Assembly (NCBI RefSeq): GCF_001455205.1
Contig: NZ_CP013341.1
Span: 2,046,001 to 2,110,000 of the forward strand
DNA: 64,000 bases
From: Nitrosomonas ureae
Lineage (GTDB): Bacteria; Pseudomonadota; Gammaproteobacteria; Burkholderiales; Nitrosomonadaceae
Reading direction: 5' to 3'
Shown here: positions 41,670 to 51,859 of the stretch, one piece after another
How the letters are laid out: every line of letters starts with the position of its first letter
How positions within the stretch are numbered: the stretch's first letter is position 1
Position numbers and translations under genes: made by a program
Notes under the pieces: model-generated
The model's database searches: none
What the model was told of the DNA's origin: nothing
What the model saw: the letters and a program-made list of their open reading frames with translations, nothing else

Positions 41670-43379
41670 TTATCTCAATAACGATAAGACATTGTTGGGT
41701 AATTGATTGGCCTGTGCCAACATCGCTACACCAGCCTGCTGAAGAATCTGAGATTTTGTTAGATTTGCCGACTCAGCAGCAAAGTCTGCGTCTCTAATCC
41801 GAGAGCGCGAGGCTGATAAGTTTTCCGAAGTAGACTGCAAATTCGACATCGTGCTTTCAAGGCGGTTCTGCAGAGCACCGAAGTTAGCGCGTTGACTATT
41901 GACTGTGCTCAGAGCAGCATCGACAATCGATAGGGTGCGTTGTGCTGCATCATACGAAGTGACATCTACTGCATTGGTAGCTTGCAACTGTGCGCCGTAA
42001 GTACCAGCTGCCGCTGTGCCAGGAGCTGAAGCATCTTGAAAGACATCGGCAACGGCTGTTGTAACACTAAAGGACTGAGCGGAATCAAGCGTCACTTTAC
42101 CAGTGTACCAAGCACCGTTGCCATTAGTCCATACACCTGTGGTTGCATCGAGTCCGCCACCGGCAAGTGTATCTGCTAGAGAGTCAGCTGTATTTGTATC
42201 ACCGTCGAGAACTGCTATGTCGGAGACGGTGATATCAATTGCAGTTCCAGTGTTGTCATAGGAATTGTTCAAGATGCGAAGGTCATTGCCGTTTGCATTG
42301 CTCAGCTTAATTGCCCAGTAACCATCTTCTGTTTGCACAGCCTCAGCGGTGAATCCTGTTTTAGCAGAAGCATCATTAAATGCCTTAACTGCTGTACTCA
42401 AGTAGCTTCCGGAATCGACATCCGATGCATCATCTGATCCACCAGTTTTAAATGAGATCGTCGTATATTTTGGATCAACCGTATTTGCATTGGTCGGGTC
42501 TGAATAATCGGTTGAGATTGCAAAAGAATAAGTGGTGTTTTGCTGGAAACCAGCACCACTTCCGGTATCTGCGCCAAGTACCACTTCAGTGGTAGCAGAA
42601 GCATTTACGCCGCTGCCAGTCTTGTTGATCGAACTGGCAATTTCTGCTGCACTAGCACCTGCACGGTAATACACATCGAAATTTCCAGAGGAAGTGGAAA
42701 TTCTGAAGTCACCTGCGGCCGCAGCACCGTTGATACCGGATGTGTCGCCAGTTGTTCCGCTAACCAGCACCGCATTACCGACTGCGTCGCTATTGGCGCC
42801 GATTGTTCCCGCGACGAGGTCACCAACACCTCCTGAAGTAAAGGCAGCTAGGCCACCGATACGATAGTTGCCGAATGAATTGGTTTGAAAATTACCCGAT
42901 GAAGCAGAGATAGTTTGATTGGCGTTGGCGCCTACTTGAAGGTTGAAGGTGCCGAAAGAGCCATCGAGCAAATTCATTCCGTTAAATTGAGTTTGAGTAG
43001 CGACACGTTGAATCTCAGAGGTTAGTTGCGTGACTTCAGCTTGAAGCGCTGCACGATCACTCGCGGTGTTTGTTGCATTTGATGCCTGTACCGATAATTC
43101 ACGAATGCGCTGTAAGTTGTTACCGATTTCAGTCAATGCTCCTTCAGCTGTTTGCGTGAGTGAAATACCGTCATTGGCATTACGGTTAGCTTGATTCAAT
43201 CCGCGAATTTGTGTCGACATTCTTTCAGAAATCGCCAAACCAGCGGCATCATCTTTAGCACTATTGATTCTCAATCCAGAAGATAAACGTTCTAAAGAAG
43301 TGTTCAATGATGACTGTGATGAATTAAGGTTACGTTGTGCAGTCAGTGAAGCAATATTTGAATTTATAACCTGAGACAT
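41670..43379 (-). CDS. fliC: flagellin
   Basis: 569 aa from ATG 43379 (MSQVINSNIASLTAQ), behind AGGAG; the longer frame to 43406 is not used. Conserved D0/D1 ends: LERLSSGLRINSAKDDAAGL and GNNLQRIRELSVQASN at the N-terminus, then FGALQNRLESTMSNLQS and QILQQAGVAMLAQANQLPNN at the C-terminus. The middle (about residues 170-460) is a large, variable D2/D3 domain rich in Asp, Ser, Thr and Gly, exposed on the filament. It is driven by the sigma-28 promoter at 43533-43559. Confidence 0.96.
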   Translation of the reverse strand: MSQVINSNIASLTAQRNLNSSQSSLNTSLERLSSGLRINSAKDDAAGLAISERMSTQIRGLNQANRNANDGISLTQTAEGALTEIGNNLQRIRELSVQASNATNTASDRAALQAEVTQLTSEIQRVATQTQFNGMNLLDGSFGTFNLQVGANANQTISASSGNFQTNSFGNYRIGGLAAFTSGGVGDLVAGTIGANSDAVGNAVLVSGTTGDTSGINGAAAAGDFRISTSSGNFDVYYRAGASAAEIASSINKTGSGVNASATTEVVLGADTGSGAGFQQNTTYSFAISTDYSDPTNANTVDPKYTTISFKTGGSDDASDVDSGSYLSTAVKAFNDASAKTGFTAEAVQTEDGYWAIKLSNANGNDLRILNNSYDNTGTAIDITVSDIAVLDGDTNTADSLADTLAGGGLDATTGVWTNGNGAWYTGKVTLDSAQSFSVTTAVADVFQDASAPGTAAAGTYGAQLQATNAVDVTSYDAAQRTLSIVDAALSTVNSQRANFGALQNRLESTMSNLQSTSENLSASRSRIRDADFAAESANLTKSQILQQAGVAMLAQANQLPNNVLSLLR

Positions 43380-43532
43380 TTGGGTTCTCCTATTTACATT
43401 TGGCATTATTGCCAGTTGGTTTTTCCGCGATCCTGGAAGGAATAAAAACCTTGGGCGGATTAATCTTTAATTTAAATTACGGTGGTGACTTCCTCGCAAT
43501 CCAACAAGAAAGGCAAGCACCGTTGATTGCAG

Positions 43533-43559
43533 TTATCGGAGATCATTCTGAAAAGTTTA
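43533..43559 (-). promoter_or_regulatory. sigma-28 (FliA) promoter of fliC
   Basis: On the minus strand: TAAACTTT, 11 bases, TCCGATAA. The consensus is TAAAGTTT-N11-GCCGATAA, so there are two differences. It lies about 155 bp ahead of the fliC start codon, giving a long leader. This is the class-3 flagellar promoter type expected for flagellin. Confidence 0.88.
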
Positions 43560-43731
43560 GGATTTTACTTTTGTATTCTTTACCTAATCGTTTGGTTAAT
43601 ATCAGCTATTCGTGTTATAAATGTTTTTTATAAAATTATCGAGTGAAGTAGAATTCATAAAAAAATTCAGATAATTAGTTTTGTAACTTAACTCTTTGGG
43701 TTATATCGGCTTCATTCAATGAGGTGCTGAG

Positions 43732-45303
43732 ATGGTCAATGAAGAAAAATTAAAAATATTGCTGATTGAACATTCTGCAGAGGATGCTGATGTGGTTTTG
43801 AAAATACTTTCACAAAGCGGTTTTCGAATAAACTATCAGTGTGTCACTACGACCGAGGATTTGCAGGAAGCGCTGAAGATACAGGACTGGAATGTAATTC
43901 TATCCGATTATGCGTTGCCACGATTTAATGCATGCGATGTGATCAAATTGATAAAAAATCAAGGATTGGATACTCCATTAATTATTATTTCGAGTAATGT
44001 CGGTGAAGAGGCGGCTGCATCCATCATGGCTTTGGGCGCATATGATTTTATGATGAAGACCAATCTTGCTAGATTAGTACCGGTAATTAGACGTAGTTTG
44101 CGTGAGGCAAATAATTACCAGCGGTTTATTACTGCTCAAACTGCATTGCAAAAAAGTGAGGCACTTTTCCAAGCAATTACATCTAATCTTCCCGGAGTAG
44201 TGTTTCAGTTTCAGTTGAGCAGTAATGATCAAGCTAGTTTTCCATATGTCAGCGATGCAAGCGAGACACTACTGGGGCTATCTCCCCAGAAGTTAATGAG
44301 TAATCCGGAGCTTTTCCCGGAATTAATTTTAGCTGAAGACAAAGAATCCTATTGTCAACTAATGATGACATCTGCCGAGCAACTTTCAACCTGGAATTGG
44401 GAGGGCTGCATTCAAGTTAAAGGAGATAGCGATATTAAATGGATTAGTTTACGCGCAACACCCAGAAGAATGCTTGATGGAGTCATGTTGTGGGATGGCA
44501 TTATGATAAATATTACTCGCAATAAATTGGCGGAGCGAGAAATTACACGTTCGCGTGAACAGTTGGCCGAGCTATCTTCATATTTACAAAAAGTTAAAGA
44601 GCAGGAGCGGGCTCGAATCGCGCGTGAAATTCATGATGACATTGGTGGAACATTAACTGCCATTAAATGTGAGTTATTCCCTTGTATGGATAAAACAGCA
44701 AGAAAGCTAGAATTTTATCAACAGAAAGCAAAATCTATTGAATTACTAGTGGACCGGGTAATCGACAGTACTAGACGAATTTCACTTGATTTGCGCCCGG
44801 GAATTCTTGATTGTGGGATTGTTGCCGCTGTGCAATGGCAGGCAAAAGAATTTAGTGATCGTACCGGTATTGTTTGCAGAGTATCCTGCGACAATGATGA
44901 AATATCTTTAGATGCGGACTTGGCGATAGCAATTTTTCGGGTATTTCAGGAAACGCTGACAAATATTTCCAAACATGCCAATGCTTCACGCATTCAGGTG
45001 AAGCTTGTTGAATTGGAAGGCTTGGTTTTACTTGAAGTGATAGATAACGGATGCGGAATTACTGAAATTGATATGAAGAAGCAAGATTCGTTTGGAATAC
45101 GAGGAATGCGTGAACGATGTCTGCAATTAAAGGGAAATTTCCATATTTCTGGAGAATCAGAAAAAGGAACTAGGGTGACTATTTTGATACCGACTGGGGA
45201 TTCGGAATGTCATTCTGAGCAATCATATGATTTAAATAATAAATTTAAAGAGTTCTCCCAATCAGAGTCTGTTAGGAAGAGAAAGCAAATTTCTCTGCTT
45301 TAA
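43732..45303 (+). CDS. hybrid sensor kinase with N-terminal receiver, NarL-partner (HisKA_3) type
   Basis: 523 aa, soluble. Receiver at about residues 7-125 (LKILLIEHSAEDADVVLKIL, with Asp in ILSDYALPRF), PAS at about 140-260, then HisKA_3 with the His in RIAREIHDDIGGTLTAIKCE and HATPase_c (FQETLTNISKHANASRI, GIRGMRERC). The kinase core class matches the NarL-type regulator that follows after about 60 bp. Because the kinase has its own receiver, it may take part in a longer relay. It is divergent from fliC; a motility link is an inference from position. Confidence 0.88.
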   Translation: MVNEEKLKILLIEHSAEDADVVLKILSQSGFRINYQCVTTTEDLQEALKIQDWNVILSDYALPRFNACDVIKLIKNQGLDTPLIIISSNVGEEAAASIMALGAYDFMMKTNLARLVPVIRRSLREANNYQRFITAQTALQKSEALFQAITSNLPGVVFQFQLSSNDQASFPYVSDASETLLGLSPQKLMSNPELFPELILAEDKESYCQLMMTSAEQLSTWNWEGCIQVKGDSDIKWISLRATPRRMLDGVMLWDGIMINITRNKLAEREITRSREQLAELSSYLQKVKEQERARIAREIHDDIGGTLTAIKCELFPCMDKTARKLEFYQQKAKSIELLVDRVIDSTRRISLDLRPGILDCGIVAAVQWQAKEFSDRTGIVCRVSCDNDEISLDADLAIAIFRVFQETLTNISKHANASRIQVKLVELEGLVLLEVIDNGCGITEIDMKKQDSFGIRGMRERCLQLKGNFHISGESEKGTRVTILIPTGDSECHSEQSYDLNNKFKEFSQSESVRKRKQISLL

Positions 45304-45366
45304 ATCTCATCAGGTTACATTCCCCGCCACTTGCGGTAGGGTTCTTTATTAGCTGGAGGTATGCAC

Positions 45367-45999
45367 ATGATTAGTGTGATGATTGCCGATGATCATGCAA
45401 TCGTTCGTCAAGGTTTGAAACAAATACTCAGTGAGACCGATGATATTAAAGTGACTGGAGAGGCGGAAACGGGTTTCCAAGCGATCAAAATTGCGCGGCA
45501 GCAGGATTTTAATGTGATGTTATTGGATATATCACTGCCAGATAGGAATGGTATTGAGATTTTGAAGCAGGTAAAGAAAGATAGACCAAGTCTGGCAGTA
45601 CTAATGCTTAGTATGCATAATGAGCACGAGTTTGCTGTTCGTGCATTAAAGGCGGGTGCATCAGGTTATCTGAATAAACAAAGCGCGCCCGCGCAGTTAG
45701 TAGTGGCTATTCGGCAGGTTGCTACGGGAGATAAGTATGTTAGTCCTGTTGTCGCGCAAGAACTTGCTAATATTATTAACTCCGATACCGATAAGCCCCT
45801 TTATGCCACTTTATCTGATCGTGAATATCAAACGTTGTGCTTTATTGCAGCAGGTAAAACTTTGTCTGAAATATCATCCGAGATGTTTCTGAGTCCCAAA
45901 ACAGTGAGTGTTTATCGTGCACGATTACTCGAGAAACTCAAACTGACAAACAACTCCGAGATAATTCGCTATGCAATAAAAAATAAATTAGTTGATTGA
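45367..45999 (+). CDS. NarL/FixJ-family response regulator
   Basis: About 210 aa. The receiver has IADDHAIVRQGLKQIL, the Asp in LLDISLPDRNG and the Lys of GYLNKQSA; LuxR-type helix-turn-helix at the end (LSDREYQTLCFIAAGK, EISSEMFLSPKTVSVY). ATG 45367 is chosen because GGAGG lies seven bases upstream, whereas the ATG at 45361 is one base from it. It is the presumed output of the preceding kinase. Confidence 0.9.
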   Translation: MISVMIADDHAIVRQGLKQILSETDDIKVTGEAETGFQAIKIARQQDFNVMLLDISLPDRNGIEILKQVKKDRPSLAVLMLSMHNEHEFAVRALKAGASGYLNKQSAPAQLVVAIRQVATGDKYVSPVVAQELANIINSDTDKPLYATLSDREYQTLCFIAAGKTLSEISSEMFLSPKTVSVYRARLLEKLKLTNNSEIIRYAIKNKLVD

Positions 46000-46287
46000 C
46001 ATAGTTAAGGGTGTGACTACAATCAGCTGAATATTAAGTTAGTTCTAATCGAGCAGCGAAAATCTCAAGGCTTGCTTCCGAGTCGGGATATTTCTTTATT
46101 GATCAATTCTTTCCTGGAGTACACGCCAGAATCTGCTACCAGGTAATGGTAATCGCTTCACTTTTAGTTGTGTCTAACAGCAAAGATTATGCAGCAGTTG
46201 CTAACAATTGTTTGGATGGAACTCTACTTTTGACCCGTTTTGTGGTTTGTCAATAAAAACTATTAATAGATACTTTTTCAGAAGCGA
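46000..46287. other. intergenic region between the NarL regulator and valS
   Basis: About 288 bp between convergent genes. AT-rich, with no gene, strong hairpin or repeat that I can support. Confidence 0.4.
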
Positions 46288-49050
46288 TTAATTCAGCTTC
46301 TTTAACTGTATGGTTAAGTCATCGAGTTTTTTGTTAAATGTAACTAGGCGTTCTTTTTCCTGTGTAACAACTGTGGCTGGTGCTTGTTTTACAAAGCTGG
46401 GATTGGAAAGTTTAGTTTGTGCTTTGGATACTTCTGCCTGAATGCGGGTAATTTCCTTGGATAAACGTTCGCGTTCCGCTTCCACATTTATCTCGATTCT
46501 CAGCATTAATTTGAAATCTCTGACAATTGCCACAGGAGCATCTGCAGCAGGTAATCCACCCGCTTGAATTTCTATATTGGATAATTTAGCTAATGCAAGC
46601 AAGTAGGGTGAGTATTCTGTCAATATTTGCGAATCACCCACGGCAAGAAGTGGTACCTTGAGTGCGGGTGATAGTTTCATTTCACCGCGCAGGTTGCGGC
46701 AAGCATTGATTATTTCTTTGAGCAACAAAATATCTTCAATGGATTGTTGATTGATTTTTGTTGTATTTGCAATCGGGTAGGGCTGGCACATAATACTCGC
46801 ACCTTGTTTTCCTGCAAGCGGTGCGATTTTTTGCCATAGTTCCTCGGTAATAAATGGAATGATCGGATGTGCGAGCCGTAGTATGGCTTCCAATACGCGG
46901 ACTAAAGTTCGGCGCGTTGCGCGATGAATCGAATCCTGTTGACTGTTTAATTGCGTTTTTGCCAGTTCAACATACCAGTCACAGTATTCGTCCCAAACCA
47001 ATTCGTAGATTTCGCGTGCCAAGAGATCAAAACGATACTGGGTAAATGCCAGTTCGATCCTTTGTTCCGTTTGTTGCAAGCGACTGATGATCCATTGATC
47101 GGCTGCAGAATAGGATAGCGGTAATGATTCATCCAACCCGGTATCTTTGCTTTCACAATTCATTAGTACAAAGCGTGTCGCATTCCACAGTTTGTTGCAG
47201 AAATTCCGGTATCCTTCACAGCGCTGCAAGTCGAATTTGATATCACGTCCGTGTGAAGCCAGGCTGGCAAATGTGAAACGCAAGGCGTCGGTTCCAAAAG
47301 CCTGAATGCCTTCGGGGAAGTGTTTGCGGGTATTTTTCTCAATCGACTCGGCTTGCTTTGGATTCATCAATCCGGTTGTGCGCTTGGCGATCAAATCAGG
47401 TAGGGTAATGCCATCGATCAGATCCAGAGGATCCAGTACGTTCCCTTTGGATTTGCTCATTTTCTGACCTTCGGCATCTCGGATCAGGCCAGTAATATAT
47501 ACTTCCTTAAAAGGTATTTTGTTGGTGAAATGTAATGACATCATCACCATGCGTGCTACCCAGAAGAAGATGATATCGAATCCCGTAATCAGTACCGAAG
47601 TTGGCAGAAACGTTTTGAGTTCCGGGGCTTCATCCGGCCAACCCAAGGTGGAAAATGGCCAGAGCGCCGATGAGAACCACGTATCCAGCACATCGTCATC
47701 TTGTTTTAGATTGCTGCTGCCGGAAAGTTTTTGCGCTTCTTCCAGATTATGCGCAACGGTGACGTTACCATCTTCGTCATACCATGCCGGAATACGGTGG
47801 CCCCACCACAATTGGCGCGAGATGCACCAGTCTTGAATATTTTCCAGCCATTGATTGTAAACATGCGTCCAATTGTCCGGCGTGAACTTGATTTCGCCCT
47901 CGGCAACGGCTTCTAATCCACGTTTAGCCAGACTATCCATAGCGACATACCATTGATCAGTCAGTATCGGCTCGATGATGGTATGGGTGCGATCTCCTCG
48001 GGGAGCCATCAGTTTGTGAGGTTTGGTCTCAACCAGAAAGCCTTGGGCGTCCAGATCGGCAATGATTTTTTTTCTAGCATCAAAACGATCCATACCTTGA
48101 TATTCTACCGGAGCCAGATCATTGATTTTTGCATCCAGGGTAAAAATGTTGATCGGAACCAGATGATGCCGTTGTGCAACCAAATAGTCATTAAAATCGT
48201 GAGCCGGAGTAATTTTTACACAACCGGTACCAAATTCCAGATCGACATAAGAATCTGCAATAATTGGAATAGTGCGCTCACACAGCGGTAGTCTGAGATG
48301 CCGTCCGATCAGGTGTTGATAACGCGGATCATCGGGATGCACGGCGACGGCCACATCACCCAGCATGGTTTCTGGGCGGGTGGTGGCGACGATTAAAGCG
48401 TTCGCTTGTTCTGCGTCGGAATCATCCGCTTGTTCCAATGGGTAGCGAATATGCCACAACGAGCCATTTTCTTCTGTTGCTACGACTTCCAAATCGGAAA
48501 CGGCGGTTTGCAAGACAGGATCCCAATTCACCAATCGCTTACCGCGATAAATCAGTCCTTCACGATACAAGCGAACAAATACTTCGGTAACTGCGCGTGA
48601 TAGCCCATCATCCATGGTAAAACGCTCGCGTGTCCAATCACAAGAAGTACCCATGCGCCGCATTTGCCGGGTGATGGTAGAACCGGATTCTTCTTTCCAT
48701 TGCCATACCCGTTCTAAAAATGCTTCCCGACCCATTTGCTGACGCTTGATGTTCTGCTGATCCAGTTGACGCTCAACTACAATCTGCGTGGCAATGCCGG
48801 CATGATCAGTACCTGGCTGCCATAAAGTATTGTACCCCCGCATGCGATGATAGCGCGTTAACGCATCCATCAAGGTATGCTGAAATGCATGCCCCATATG
48901 CAATGTGCCCGTAACATTAGGAGGTGGCAGCATGATGCAATATGCGGACCGATTTTCATCGGTAGCAGGCTTGAAATATCCAGCTGACTCCCATTGGGAA
49001 TACCAACGATTTTCAATATGCTTGGGGTTAAAGCTTTTTTCGAGATCCAT
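46288..49050 (-). CDS. valS: valyl-tRNA synthetase
   Basis: 920 aa, full length. HIGH motif in PPPNVTGTLHMGHAFQ, editing domain with VATTRPETMLGDVAVAVHP, KMSKS in EGQKMSKSKGNVLDPLDL and the C-terminal coiled coil RERLSKEITRIQAEVSKAQ typical of ValRS. It charges tRNA-Val in the cytoplasm. It is downstream of a small hypothetical gene, holC and pepA, the classical pepA-holC-valS order. Confidence 0.97.
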   Translation of the reverse strand: MDLEKSFNPKHIENRWYSQWESAGYFKPATDENRSAYCIMLPPPNVTGTLHMGHAFQHTLMDALTRYHRMRGYNTLWQPGTDHAGIATQIVVERQLDQQNIKRQQMGREAFLERVWQWKEESGSTITRQMRRMGTSCDWTRERFTMDDGLSRAVTEVFVRLYREGLIYRGKRLVNWDPVLQTAVSDLEVVATEENGSLWHIRYPLEQADDSDAEQANALIVATTRPETMLGDVAVAVHPDDPRYQHLIGRHLRLPLCERTIPIIADSYVDLEFGTGCVKITPAHDFNDYLVAQRHHLVPINIFTLDAKINDLAPVEYQGMDRFDARKKIIADLDAQGFLVETKPHKLMAPRGDRTHTIIEPILTDQWYVAMDSLAKRGLEAVAEGEIKFTPDNWTHVYNQWLENIQDWCISRQLWWGHRIPAWYDEDGNVTVAHNLEEAQKLSGSSNLKQDDDVLDTWFSSALWPFSTLGWPDEAPELKTFLPTSVLITGFDIIFFWVARMVMMSLHFTNKIPFKEVYITGLIRDAEGQKMSKSKGNVLDPLDLIDGITLPDLIAKRTTGLMNPKQAESIEKNTRKHFPEGIQAFGTDALRFTFASLASHGRDIKFDLQRCEGYRNFCNKLWNATRFVLMNCESKDTGLDESLPLSYSAADQWIISRLQQTEQRIELAFTQYRFDLLAREIYELVWDEYCDWYVELAKTQLNSQQDSIHRATRRTLVRVLEAILRLAHPIIPFITEELWQKIAPLAGKQGASIMCQPYPIANTTKINQQSIEDILLLKEIINACRNLRGEMKLSPALKVPLLAVGDSQILTEYSPYLLALAKLSNIEIQAGGLPAADAPVAIVRDFKLMLRIEINVEAERERLSKEITRIQAEVSKAQTKLSNPSFVKQAPATVVTQEKERLVTFNKKLDDLTIQLKKLN

Positions 49051-49200
49051 GAAATTTAAAGGGTGTAAATGTGACTAGTAAAATCGCCATTATAGCGGAT
49101 GGCATACCGTGCGTATGACAAGAAACACGGGTTATTTAGGACCAGTCGACAATCTCTATTGCTATACAGGTGCGGGCGTGCCTTATATTATTTATAACGA

Positions 49201-49563
49201 TTATTTGATTTGATTAGTCAAACGGACTTCCAAAGCGTTTGCCAATGCTTTTTTATTCAGCGTATCCATTTCAATATTCGCATCTCTTAGTGCGGCATCG
49301 AGTATTAGTTGGATCGGTGTGAGGCGTGCTGGCTGTGGTTGAATTACGGATGGATGCAGTACCACTACGTCGCTTAATAACGGTATTGCACTTGCATCCA
49401 TGGATGATCCTGTTTTGTCGGCATGCTGCGCGCTTGCGGTGAGCGTTACGTTACTTATTGCCGGTGTAATTTTACCTTGACTCTGATATTTGTTGAGTAA
49501 GCTGCGAAATTTCTCCAGTATTGCGGCATCATCAAAATCGATGACAGGTTTATTTTCATCCAT
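49201..49563 (-). CDS. hypothetical protein between holC and valS
   Basis: 120 aa, acidic start MDENKPVIDFDDAAILEKF with a predicted helix RSLLNKYQSQGK, and a C-terminal helical block LTPIQLILDAALRDANIEMD. It starts 17 bp after holC, so it is in the pepA-holC-valS operon. I recognise no domain. Proteins of this size occur at the same place in other betaproteobacteria. Confidence 0.6.
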   Translation of the reverse strand: MDENKPVIDFDDAAILEKFRSLLNKYQSQGKITPAISNVTLTASAQHADKTGSSMDASAIPLLSDVVVLHPSVIQPQPARLTPIQLILDAALRDANIEMDTLNKKALANALEVRLTNQIK

Positions 49564-49580
49564 GATAGAAGAAACAGCTG

Positions 49581-50030
49581 TTAGTGTGGTTCGGATTGAT
49601 CGTTTAAATGATAATGCTGTATCTCGTAACCGGCATTCTTATAGAAGCGGTAACGTTCGCGCGCTGCCAGCTTATCCTCATGAGAAGTGCCTGCGATCTC
49701 GATTAAGCGGTCGAATTGATCGAATAAATGCGGAGATCGGTCATGCAGATTGATTAACACGTCAAACCGGGGGTTAACTTGAATTTGCTCACTCAGAATC
49801 ACCGGCGTTACGCTAACTAATTTAGCATCGTCCAGAATATTACAATGTGGAATAAAGCTGGTGGATGAGAATGTCCATAGTAACTGATCTAGCTGGTCCA
49901 ACAATGTTGATGCAGGCACGTAAATCAATACTCTCATATGTTGCTGTATTGCTTTGGCACAAAGCCGACACGTTGTTTGCAATTTATTGTTTGATCCCGA
50001 GTAGAAAAGAATCTGTGTCATAGCAATCAA
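49581..50030 (-). CDS. holC: DNA polymerase III, chi subunit
   Basis: 149 aa. The HolC pattern is visible: TQILFYSGSN at the start, CRLCAKAIQQHMRVLIYVP, LLDQLDQLLWTFSSTSFIPH and FDVLINLHD near the end. Chi links the clamp loader (via psi) to single-stranded-DNA-binding protein. ATG 50030 or, three codons later, ATG before TQILFY; the latter fits the family better. It is 26 bp after pepA. Confidence 0.93.
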   Translation of the reverse strand: MIAMTQILFYSGSNNKLQTTCRLCAKAIQQHMRVLIYVPASTLLDQLDQLLWTFSSTSFIPHCNILDDAKLVSVTPVILSEQIQVNPRFDVLINLHDRSPHLFDQFDRLIEIAGTSHEDKLAARERYRFYKNAGYEIQHYHLNDQSEPH

Positions 50031-50056
50031 TGCATTGAATTTATATGGAAAGAATC

Positions 50057-51553
50057 TTAGTTAGAGATCTTTGATTGCGTAATTAGGAATTGCGTTAATA
50101 ACGGTACCGGTCGGCCGCTTGATCCTTTATCTTTACCTGATTTCCAGGCCGTTCCTGCAATATCCAGATGCGCCCAGCGGTATTTCTTAGTAAATCGGGA
50201 TAAGAAGCAAGCCGCTGTGATGGTTCCTGCAGTTCTTCCGCCGATATTGGCGATATCTGCAAAATTGCTTTTCAGCAGATCCTGATATTCATCCCATAAA
50301 GGCAGTTGCCAGGCGCGGTCAGCGACTTGTTCCCCGGCAGCCAATAGTTCTTGCGCAAGCTTGTCATCATTACTCATCAAGCCAGTGGTGAGATTACCTA
50401 ATGCAATCACGCAAGCACCCGTCAAAGTGGCGATGTCAATCACCATTTTGGGGTTATAGCGTTCGGCGTAGGTTAATGCATCGCACAAAATCAAACGCCC
50501 TTCTGCGTCGGTATTCAGAATTTCAATAGTTTGCCCGGACATGCTGGTTACTACGTCTCCAGGCTTTGTGGCTTTACCGCTAGGCATATTCTCGGTTGCA
50601 GGAATGATACCGACCAGATTGACCGACAATTTCATTTCGGCAACTGCAAGCATTGTGCCGAGTACGCTACCGGCTCCGCTCATGTCGAATTTCATTTCAT
50701 CCATTTCGGCAGCAGGCTTGAGCGAAATGCCACCAGTATCAAAAGTTACTCCTTTGCCGACTAAAACAATGGGGTCTTCTTTTTTACTCAGTCCTTGATA
50801 TTCCAGCACAATTAATTTTGCCGGTTGTTCGCTACCGCGAGCAACAGCGAGGAAAGAGCCCATACCCAGTTTTTCCATATCCTTTTCCTCTAATATGGAT
50901 GCTTTGAGCTTATGCGTTTTGGCGAGATTCTTGGCTTGCGTGGCAAGATAAGTAGGGGTGCAGATATTCGGTGCCAGATTACCCAAATCTTTAGTGAGAT
51001 TCATACCATGAGCAATAGCCAGACCTTGTTGCATGGCCTGTTCACATGCGATCAACTCTGACCGGTTATCGATACATAATAATATCTTGCGTAATTTTCC
51101 CGGATTGTTTTCCGGTTTGCTTTTTAGCTGATCAAACTGATACAAGCTATTGATTGCAGCAATAACGGTTTGGGAGATCTTCCACTCATTTGCACGTTCT
51201 TTAATGGGGAAATCAGATAAAAACAGCATGACATCAGTTACCGCTGTTTTTTGCAAAGTACTGAAAATGGAATTGATCGCTCCTAAAAATGTTTTTTCCT
51301 TAAATTCCTGTTCCTTTCCTAATCCAATCAGTAAGATTCTTTTAAAGTGTGTGCCCGGAACATTATGAAGCAGCAGTGAGGTATTTACTTTTCCATCCAT
51401 ATCACCTGACGTAAGTATGCTTTTAATATACCCTTGTGTAATTTTGTCCAATACTTTTGCCGATTCAGTCATCTTTCTTGATTCGAAAATTCCGATTACT
51501 GCACAGGCACCTCGCTGCTTCTCCGGGGTTCCAACTTTAATTCCAAAATCCAC
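50057..51553 (-). CDS. pepA: leucyl aminopeptidase
   Basis: 498 aa from GTG 51553 (VDFGIKVGTPEKQRG). This start has AAGGAG six bases upstream and matches the family N-terminus; the longer frame to 51589 starts without such a site. Two-metal M17 peptidase: VGKGVTFDTGGISLKP (Lys and Asp ligands), DMSGAGSVLGTMLAVAEM and NTDAEGRLILCDALTYAE (metal ligands and bicarbonate loop). It removes N-terminal residues from peptides in the cytoplasm and in some bacteria also acts as a DNA-binding protein. Confidence 0.96.
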   Translation of the reverse strand: MDFGIKVGTPEKQRGACAVIGIFESRKMTESAKVLDKITQGYIKSILTSGDMDGKVNTSLLLHNVPGTHFKRILLIGLGKEQEFKEKTFLGAINSIFSTLQKTAVTDVMLFLSDFPIKERANEWKISQTVIAAINSLYQFDQLKSKPENNPGKLRKILLCIDNRSELIACEQAMQQGLAIAHGMNLTKDLGNLAPNICTPTYLATQAKNLAKTHKLKASILEEKDMEKLGMGSFLAVARGSEQPAKLIVLEYQGLSKKEDPIVLVGKGVTFDTGGISLKPAAEMDEMKFDMSGAGSVLGTMLAVAEMKLSVNLVGIIPATENMPSGKATKPGDVVTSMSGQTIEILNTDAEGRLILCDALTYAERYNPKMVIDIATLTGACVIALGNLTTGLMSNDDKLAQELLAAGEQVADRAWQLPLWDEYQDLLKSNFADIANIGGRTAGTITAACFLSRFTKKYRWAHLDIAGTAWKSGKDKGSSGRPVPLLTQFLITQSKISN

Positions 51554-51859
51554 GTTTGACTCCTTTATCAAGAATGTTCTTTTGAACAATTAATTAGCTT
51601 GGCTTTTATTCGGTTAATTGTCTTATAACCGCTTTGTTCCAAATAATCAAAATAATTTCTACGATAATCTAACAGCATACAACTTGATTGGAAAATGAGC
51701 GCCTGATGAGAACCAAGAAGTATGGTGAATAATTTGATAAGTTATAATAGATAATCCTTGTAGAAATAAGCAAATATGCTATGTTATATATTATAATGAA
51801 AATATAATCAGTATGTTATTCAATAGTATATAAGTATTGTATAATAATAAGGGTGGTAA
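51554..51859. promoter_or_regulatory. divergent promoter region, pepA / HDOD-GGDEF
   Basis: About 306 bp, very AT-rich on the right side. TTATAATAG near 51742 and TATATTATAATG near 51785 are good -10 candidates for the plus-strand gene. The pepA side carries the Shine-Dalgarno site for the GTG start. No specific regulator site identified. Confidence 0.5.
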
